Origin: CAZBYL01 sp964496275
GTDB lineage: Bacteria > Synergistota > Synergistia > Synergistales > Synergistaceae
Direction of reading: 5' to 3'
Assembly (NCBI GenBank): GCA_964496275.1
Contig: CAZBYL010000064.1
Coordinates: 1 to 9,933 of the forward strand
Length of the DNA: 9,933 nucleotides
The notes below the pieces were generated by a model. It was given only the letters and a program-made list of their open reading frames with translations. It ran no database searches and was not told the DNA's origin. This document shows positions 5,996 through 9,933 of this stretch, one piece after another; the first letter of the stretch is position 1, and every line of letters begins with the position of its first letter. Both the position numbers and the translations under genes were made by a program.

Positions 5996-6484
5996 ATGAT
6001 CAAGGCTATATATCCCGGGTCTTTCGACCCTATCACAAACGGACATATATATATAACGGAACGCGCGGCGTCCCTTTTTGACGAGTTGGTCGTGGCTGTG
6101 CTTGTGAACCCGGATAAGCGTTCCACTTTCAGCGAGGCGGAGCGTCAGATAATGGCGCGTGAAGCCCTGATACACCTCCCTAATGTTAAGGTGAAGTATT
6201 TTAACGGACTGCTGGTGGACTTTATGAGGCAGGAGCAGAGCCGCATAATCATAAGGGGACTAAGGGCGCTTTCCGACTTCGAGTATGAGTTTCAGCTTGC
6301 CCAGATGAACCGTCAGCTTGCACCAGAAATAGAGACATTCTTTATCCCTACTGAGGCAAAGTATTCATATCTTTCAAGCAGGGGAGTGAAGTATGCTTTC
6401 CAGTTTGGAGGAGCCGTAAGAGATATGGTCCCCCCGGGGGTGTTCCGCAGACTGAGGGAACGAATTCCGCCAAGAGATATCTAA
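5996..6484 (+). CDS. coaD: Pantetheine-phosphate adenylyltransferase CoaD
   Basis: Catalyses ATP + 4'-phosphopantetheine to dephospho-CoA + diphosphate, the penultimate step of coenzyme A synthesis, in the cytoplasm. The 162-aa protein has the family's normal length. It starts with YPGSFDP (6-12), followed by the nucleotidyltransferase T15-N-G-H18 motif. RGLRALSDFEYEFQ (87-100) is the highly conserved substrate-binding block. The C-terminal ATP-contact motif reads YSYLSSRGVK (123-132), a variant of the common YSFISSSLVKE. GGAGAG (5981-5986) lies 9 nt before the ATG and overlaps the end of rsmD; only 4 nt separate the genes. A long stretch of alternating AT near 6044-6055 encodes HIYIT and is just codon use. 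Confidence 0.97.
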   Translation: MIKAIYPGSFDPITNGHIYITERAASLFDELVVAVLVNPDKRSTFSEAERQIMAREALIHLPNVKVKYFNGLLVDFMRQEQSRIIIRGLRALSDFEYEFQLAQMNRQLAPEIETFFIPTEAKYSYLSSRGVKYAFQFGGAVRDMVPPGVFRRLRERIPPRDI

Positions 6485-6508
6485 GAATCGGCTGCGTATA
6501 ATACAGGT

Positions 6509-6554
6509 CTGACAGAAGGAGGCTCCGCCGGCAAAAGCGGGGCCTCCGTTTCAG
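6509..6554. terminator. GC-rich hairpin between convergent coaD and tmcAL, possible bidirectional terminator
   Basis: GGAGGCTCCGC (6518-6528) pairs with GCGGGGCCTCC (6537-6547), eleven pairs with one T-G wobble, around an 8-nt loop. CTGA (6509-6512) and TCAG (6551-6554) extend it beyond a small internal loop. The stem is very stable, but the T tracts are poor: GTTT after it on the + strand and TTCTG on the other. It may stop transcription weakly, or protect the 3' ends of both messages. The tmcAL stop codon lies within the outer arm. Confidence 0.6.
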
Positions 6555-7765
6555 TCCGTGATTATGATGCGTCTTGCGTGTTCCGCGCCGAATTCTCCGT
6601 TCGGCACGCACCCCTCTCTTATTTCCGATGCCAATATATCGTAGCTCATTATTTTGCCCGCCAGAGCGGATATGCGCGCTGCTTCTCCGCATTTTGTGAT
6701 TATCGGAAGTGCAGAGGTATGTCTCATTTCGCGGAGCAGATTTCTTCCTTTTCCGTTCATTGCCAGAACTCTTATATACGCGGGCCCAGTGCGTTGCGCC
6801 GCTCTGTTTGTCCAGTGGCCGAAGGAGAGCAGAATGTGCATCGCGTGCCTTCTGATGCGCCCCATGGGGTAGCGCTTGCTTGTGCAGAGGGAAGCCCACT
6901 CCTCGAATGTGGATGCACGGTACGCTGTGTCGCGCAGTTTATATTCTATTCCTTCACCTATTTCTGCTATTTGGGCTATCTCGGCGGGAGAAGCGCGAAG
7001 CAGCACTGTCCTAAGCGTGCGCCACAATAGCGAACTGTCGATATAAGCATATCCCGATTCTATTTCCCGAATCAGAATTTTCGCAGTTTCCCGAGGCATC
7101 TCTTGCACGGCTTCGTTTATTTCTCCGAGTGAGATGGCTCGGCGTATCGCAGTCGCACTTGAAAATTTTCCAAGTGAATTATCATTATATGAGGAGCCTA
7201 TCCTTTGAATTGGTATCGGTATGATGTCATAATTTTTTTTCTTTATTCTTGTAAGGTACGCCATTGCCAAGTTATTATTGGACCCGCGCAGTATTTTCGC
7301 CGCCCCCGGCACCATCGCGTCTATGGCGAGAGACCTTGCTTCCACAAAAGAATAGCCTTCCGCTAAATGTTCTTTAAGTAAAAACTTGAAAGGTTTAGGT
7401 TCTTCGATTACAATATCAGCAATTCTGTCCGACAGCCGGTCGTTGTTTTCCACTCCGTAGGCAATGTGCGTGACTTTTTTTGTTGCGTTCAGTATGTCAA
7501 CTGCGGCATTTGCGAACACGCCTGCGTTGTGAGATGAAAAGATGCTCGGCAGCTCGAGAACCAGATCTACGCCGGAACATAGAGCCATCTCTGCTCTCTT
7601 CCACTTGCTTACGATCGATGGTTCACCCCGCTGGACAAAGTCGGACGACAGTACCGCAACGACGGCTTCCGCTTTTGACATGGCGGCTGCTTCTTTTATG
7701 TGGTGCTCGTGTCCGCGATGCAGCGGATTATATTCGGCTACGATTCCTACTACGGGAATGTGCAT
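6551..7765 (-). CDS. tmcAL: tRNA(Met) cytidine acetate ligase TmcAL (YlbM/DUF795 family)
   Basis: Predicted to form N4-acetylcytidine at C34 of elongator tRNA-Met. The family uses ATP and free acetate, through acetyl-adenylate, rather than acetyl-CoA. The 404-aa protein has normal length. It opens with VVGIVAEYNPLHRGH, whose HxGH nucleotidyltransferase motif is H16-R-G-H19. DFVQRGEP (42-49), HIAYGVEN (about 100-107) and FSSATAIR (201-208) are further family blocks. ATG 7765 is chosen because it begins directly before the conserved VGIxxEYNP strand; GTG 7774 would sit only 2 nt from the AGGA ribosome site. Its ribosome site lies inside one arm of a 38-bp inverted repeat. It is divergent from ackA and convergent with coaD. 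In Bacillus the same gene is ylbM, in the same cluster but on the same strand. Confidence 0.93.
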   Translation of the reverse strand: MHIPVVGIVAEYNPLHRGHEHHIKEAAAMSKAEAVVAVLSSDFVQRGEPSIVSKWKRAEMALCSGVDLVLELPSIFSSHNAGVFANAAVDILNATKKVTHIAYGVENNDRLSDRIADIVIEEPKPFKFLLKEHLAEGYSFVEARSLAIDAMVPGAAKILRGSNNNLAMAYLTRIKKKNYDIIPIPIQRIGSSYNDNSLGKFSSATAIRRAISLGEINEAVQEMPRETAKILIREIESGYAYIDSSLLWRTLRTVLLRASPAEIAQIAEIGEGIEYKLRDTAYRASTFEEWASLCTSKRYPMGRIRRHAMHILLSFGHWTNRAAQRTGPAYIRVLAMNGKGRNLLREMRHTSALPIITKCGEAARISALAGKIMSYDILASEIREGCVPNGEFGAEHARRIIITD

Positions 7766-7773
7766 AAAATTCA

Positions 7774-7811
7774 CCGTCCTCTTAGCGGTAAGAATACCAT
7801 TAAAAGGACGG
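7774..7811. repeat. Symmetric 38-bp inverted repeat in the tmcAL/ackA divergent gap
   Basis: The outer arms CCGTCCT (7774-7780) and AGGACGG (7805-7811) are perfect complements. The inner arms GGTA (7787-7790) and TACC (7795-7798) share exactly the same centre. TTA (7782-7784) and TAA (7801-7803) also pair. In all, 14 of 19 symmetric positions are Watson-Crick plus one G-T. It could be an operator shared by the two divergent genes or a hairpin in a leader RNA. On the - strand the right part of the hairpin would bury the tmcAL ribosome site. Confidence 0.7.
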
Positions 7812-7838
7812 AGATATAAGACCTAGGGAGGCAGTTCT

Positions 7839-9038
7839 ATGAAAATTCTTGTTCTTAACTGCGGAAGTTCTTCTTTGAAGTACCAGCTTATCGATATGAA
7901 CGGTGAATCCGTTCTCGCAAAAGGGCTTGTCGAGCGTATCGGAATCGACGGCTCACGCATTAAGCACACAAAGACCGGAATGGATTCCGTGTCGCGCGAA
8001 GTTGATTTTCCCACACATACGGAAGCTATCAAATATGTCCTTGATATGCTCGTTGATGCCGAATACGGAGTACTCAAGAACCTGAGTGAACTTTCTGCAG
8101 CGGGACACCGTATAGTTCACGGCGGAGAAAAGTTCACGTCGTCCGTTCTTGTCACACCGGAAGTAATGAAGGGAATAGAAGAAGTTATTCCCCTCGCACC
8201 TCTGCACAACCCGGCAAACCTTCAGGGAATCAAAGCTGTCCAGACTGTCCTTCCTGAACTCCCCAATGTTGTTGTATTCGATACTGCTTTCCACCAGACA
8301 ATGCCCCCCAAGGCATACATCTATGGCATAGACTACAAGTATTATGAAGAAGACAGAGTTCGCCGCTACGGCTTCCACGGCACGAGCCACTACTATGTCG
8401 CGAATCGCGCCGCGGAAATCCTCGGTAAAGACATCAAAGACCTTAAGATAGTCACATGCCACCTCGGCAACGGAAGCTCAATGGCAGCGGTTGACGGAGG
8501 CAAATCAGTCGATACGAGCCTCGGTTATGGCACAGCAGAAGGTGTCGTCATGGGAACACGTACAGGCGATGTCGACCCGTCTGTAATGGTTTTCCTTATG
8601 AAAAAACTTGGTGATGCTAATACCGTAAATGAAGAGATTCAGAAAAAGAGCGGACTTCAGGGGCTTTCAGGCATTTCCAGCGACCTTCGTGATATTGAAG
8701 AGGCAGCGGCAAAAGGCGATCCTCGCGCACAGCTCGCACAGGATAAGCTTATCTATGGTGTTAAGAAGTACATTGGCGGATACTCTGCCGGAATGGGCGG
8801 CATAGACGTTTTGGTTTTCACAGCCGGTATCGGTGAAAACGGAATTGCTTTCCGTAAAACAGTGTGTGACGGTCTTGAGTTTATGGGAATCAAAGTCGAT
8901 GCGGAGAAGAATAATTGCCGCGGCAAGGAAGTAATCATCAGCACACCGGATTCAAGAGTTGTGGTAATGGTTGTTCCCACTGACGAAGAGATGGTTATTG
9001 CACGCGACACAAAGCGCTGCACAGAGGCTGCGAAGTAG
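7839..9038 (+). CDS. ackA: Acetate kinase AckA
   Basis: Catalyses acetyl phosphate + ADP to acetate + ATP (reversible), the ATP-forming step of acetate fermentation with Pta; no pta gene is in the window. The 399-aa protein matches the family length. Residues identified in the Methanosarcina thermophila enzyme fall at the same numbers: N7 (LNCGSSSLK), R91 (GHRIVHGG), D148 (FDTAFH), H180 (GFHGTSH), R241 (GTRTGD) and E384. The phosphate-loop-like CHLGNGSS is at 207-214, and AGIGEN is at 329-334. AGGGAGG (7825-7831) lies 7 nt before the ATG, a strong site. Isoleucine codons are mostly ATC/ATT, whereas coaD next door prefers ATA, which suggests high expression rather than foreign origin. The promoter was not clearly found. 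yceD follows after 9 nt. Confidence 0.98.
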   Translation: MKILVLNCGSSSLKYQLIDMNGESVLAKGLVERIGIDGSRIKHTKTGMDSVSREVDFPTHTEAIKYVLDMLVDAEYGVLKNLSELSAAGHRIVHGGEKFTSSVLVTPEVMKGIEEVIPLAPLHNPANLQGIKAVQTVLPELPNVVVFDTAFHQTMPPKAYIYGIDYKYYEEDRVRRYGFHGTSHYYVANRAAEILGKDIKDLKIVTCHLGNGSSMAAVDGGKSVDTSLGYGTAEGVVMGTRTGDVDPSVMVFLMKKLGDANTVNEEIQKKSGLQGLSGISSDLRDIEEAAAKGDPRAQLAQDKLIYGVKKYIGGYSAGMGGIDVLVFTAGIGENGIAFRKTVCDGLEFMGIKVDAEKNNCRGKEVIISTPDSRVVVMVVPTDEEMVIARDTKRCTEAAK

Positions 9039-9047
9039 TTTCAGGCA

Positions 9048-9623
9048 ATGACAAAATTTCTGGAGTCGGCTCCTTCCGACTGGAAACGTCCTTTGGTAAT
9101 ATCCGCTGTACCCAGAGACGGCGAACCGTATTTGGATTCGTTCTCTCTTGAAGCTGGTTTGCCTGTAAACTACTGGTCTCAGATTTACCGCTTCAAGAAA
9201 CCTATAGATGTAAAAGTGGAGGCCTATCGCACGGAAGGACGTATTCTTACTGAAATTTCTGTAAATACAGAGGCAGAGGTTCCATGTTCCAGATGTCTTG
9301 AACCTGCAGGGGTTGCAATAAATGGAAAATTGAGGTATCTTTTCTCATTGCGGCCTAATGAATTTGCAAAGGAGCCGGAAGAAGGTGTACATGACGGAGA
9401 TGAGGAACTTATCCTCCTTGATTCATGGGAAGATGAGATAGACTTGGCTCCTATGGTGTGGGAAGTTCTCATAACCTCGCTTCCTCCAACGGTTCTTTGC
9501 TCGCCGAGCTGCAAGGGGCTCTGTCCTGTTTGCGGAGCTAATATGAATCTCACTCCATGTTCGTGCAAGGGTGAGAAGGGCGACCCGCGGTTCGAAATTC
9601 TGAAATCTTTTGTAAAAGATTAA
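9048..9623 (+). CDS. yceD: YceD/DUF177 family protein (YlbN-like), cysteine-rich
   Basis: A cytoplasmic protein of the DUF177 family, almost always encoded next to rpmF. Members have been linked to ribosome or 23S rRNA accumulation, but the molecular function is not firmly settled. The 191-aa protein has the paired cysteines VPCSRC (C80, C83) and a second cluster LCSPSCKGLCPVCG (C151, C155, C159, C162), followed by C171 and C173. These could bind zinc. A central acidic stretch (about 107-135) lies between the clusters, as is usual for the family. The ribosome site is very poor (AGG only 2 nt before ATG 9048). Translation may depend on ribosomes finishing ackA 9 nt upstream, or the true start may lie further in. 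The gene name is given by family, not by proven function. Confidence 0.88.
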   Translation: MTKFLESAPSDWKRPLVISAVPRDGEPYLDSFSLEAGLPVNYWSQIYRFKKPIDVKVEAYRTEGRILTEISVNTEAEVPCSRCLEPAGVAINGKLRYLFSLRPNEFAKEPEEGVHDGDEELILLDSWEDEIDLAPMVWEVLITSLPPTVLCSPSCKGLCPVCGANMNLTPCSCKGEKGDPRFEILKSFVKD

Positions 9624-9637
9624 CAGAAGGATTGATA

Positions 9638-9666
9638 CTGCAAAAATAATAAAAAAGTGATAGAAT
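9638..9666 (+). promoter_or_regulatory. Candidate extended -10 promoter for rpmF
   Basis: TGATAGAAT (9658-9666) is an extended -10 (TGN plus TAGAAT, five of six). CTGCAA (9638-9643), a weak -35, is 17 nt upstream, with an A-rich spacer. Transcription would start near 9673. A small stem, CAG(g)CGA with TCGCTG (9671-9687), would then sit at the very 5' end of the message. This lets L32 be made independently of ackA-yceD. Confidence 0.5.
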
Positions 9667-9711
9667 TGTACAGGCGATTTTTCGCTGAAGATTTAAGGGG
9701 GGAAACAAAGA

Positions 9712-9912
9712 ATGGCAACTCCAAAAAGACGAGTATCCCACTCGCGCACACACGAACGCAAGTCCCAGTGGCTTGGCGCCCTCACGGGACCCAGCCTCAC
9801 GACATGCGCGCACTGCGGTGAAATGATCCAGACATACCGCGCCTGCCCCGCATGCGGTTACTACAGAGGACGTCAGGTTGTTAAGATTTCCGAAAAAACA
9901 GCAAAAGACTAG
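9712..9912 (+). CDS. rpmF: 50S ribosomal protein L32 (bL32), zinc-binding form
   Basis: A small basic protein of the large ribosomal subunit, 66 aa. It begins MATPKRRVSHSRTHER, diagnostic for bL32. Cysteines C32-x2-C35 (TCAHC) and C45-x2-C48 (ACPAC) make a complete zinc ribbon, the C+ paralogue type. GGGGGG (9697-9702) lies 9 nt before the ATG, a strong site. It sits 88 nt after yceD, with its own candidate promoter. In many bacteria yceD-rpmF is followed by plsX and fabH. The 21 bases after the stop contain a possible ribosome site (GGAG), but the next gene lies outside the window. Confidence 0.98.
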   Translation: MATPKRRVSHSRTHERKSQWLGALTGPSLTTCAHCGEMIQTYRACPACGYYRGRQVVKISEKTAKD

Positions 9913-9933
9913 ATCCTAAAAACGGAGTCCGAG

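Noticed and set aside
6044..6055. Alternating AT tract resembling a simple repeat or AT-rich regulatory site
   Set aside because: It encodes part of HIYIT in the conserved start of CoaD; ATA isoleucine codons explain it.
5476..6126. 216-codon open frame on the - strand
   Set aside because: It lies opposite rsmD and coaD, both with strong motifs; no recognisable domain or ribosome site.
7815..7820. TATAAG as the ackA -10 box
   Set aside because: It would start transcription inside the ribosome site and has no -35 partner at proper spacing.

Overview
The window is a gene-dense bacterial chromosome segment, moderately GC-balanced by eye, with AT-rich intergenic regions. It carries core translation and metabolism genes plus one signalling gene. 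The order rsmD-coaD-(tmcAL)-(ackA)-yceD-rpmF resembles the ylbH-ylbI-ylbM-ylbN-rpmF cluster of Bacillus and other Firmicutes. The long-tailed TrmB and the general protein flavour made me think of Synergistota. That taxonomic guess is inference and needs a database search.

Layout, left to right. (1) Positions 1-110 hold the 3' two thirds of a tRNA-Pro(GGG) with an encoded CCA, followed by an intrinsic terminator. (2) Positions 224-2014 hold a two-gene RNA-methylation operon on the + strand, rsmA (16S rRNA A1518/A1519) and trmB (tRNA m7G46), closed by a terminator at 2068-2120. (3) Positions 2129-4219 hold a promoter, a class I cyclic di-GMP riboswitch (GEMM-I), an intrinsic terminator and a membrane-anchored Cache-PAS-GGDEF diguanylate cyclase. 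(4) Positions 4222-5421 (-) hold an MFS transporter of the fosmidomycin-resistance (Fsr) type, convergent with the cyclase gene and only 2 nt from it. (5) Positions 5503-6484 (+) hold rsmD and coaD, tightly coupled. (6) Positions 6551-7765 (-) hold tmcAL, whose product makes ac4C34 in elongator tRNA-Met. A GC-rich hairpin separates it from coaD. (7) Positions 7839-9912 (+) hold ackA, yceD (DUF177) and rpmF (L32), with an extra promoter directly before rpmF.

The most notable system is the cyclase locus. The gene whose product makes c-di-GMP sits behind an RNA sensor for c-di-GMP with a terminator as expression platform. The enzyme itself also keeps the RxxD inhibitory site five residues before GGDEF. 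The sequence therefore predicts product control at two levels, transcription termination and enzyme activity. Whether the switch is ON or OFF cannot be decided by eye.

Second in interest is a 38-bp, precisely symmetric inverted repeat in the divergent tmcAL/ackA gap. It links a tRNA-modifying enzyme that consumes acetate and ATP with acetate kinase. Apart from the tRNA, the riboswitch and the regulatory sites listed here, I saw no other RNA genes and no mobile elements, CRISPR arrays or phage genes.
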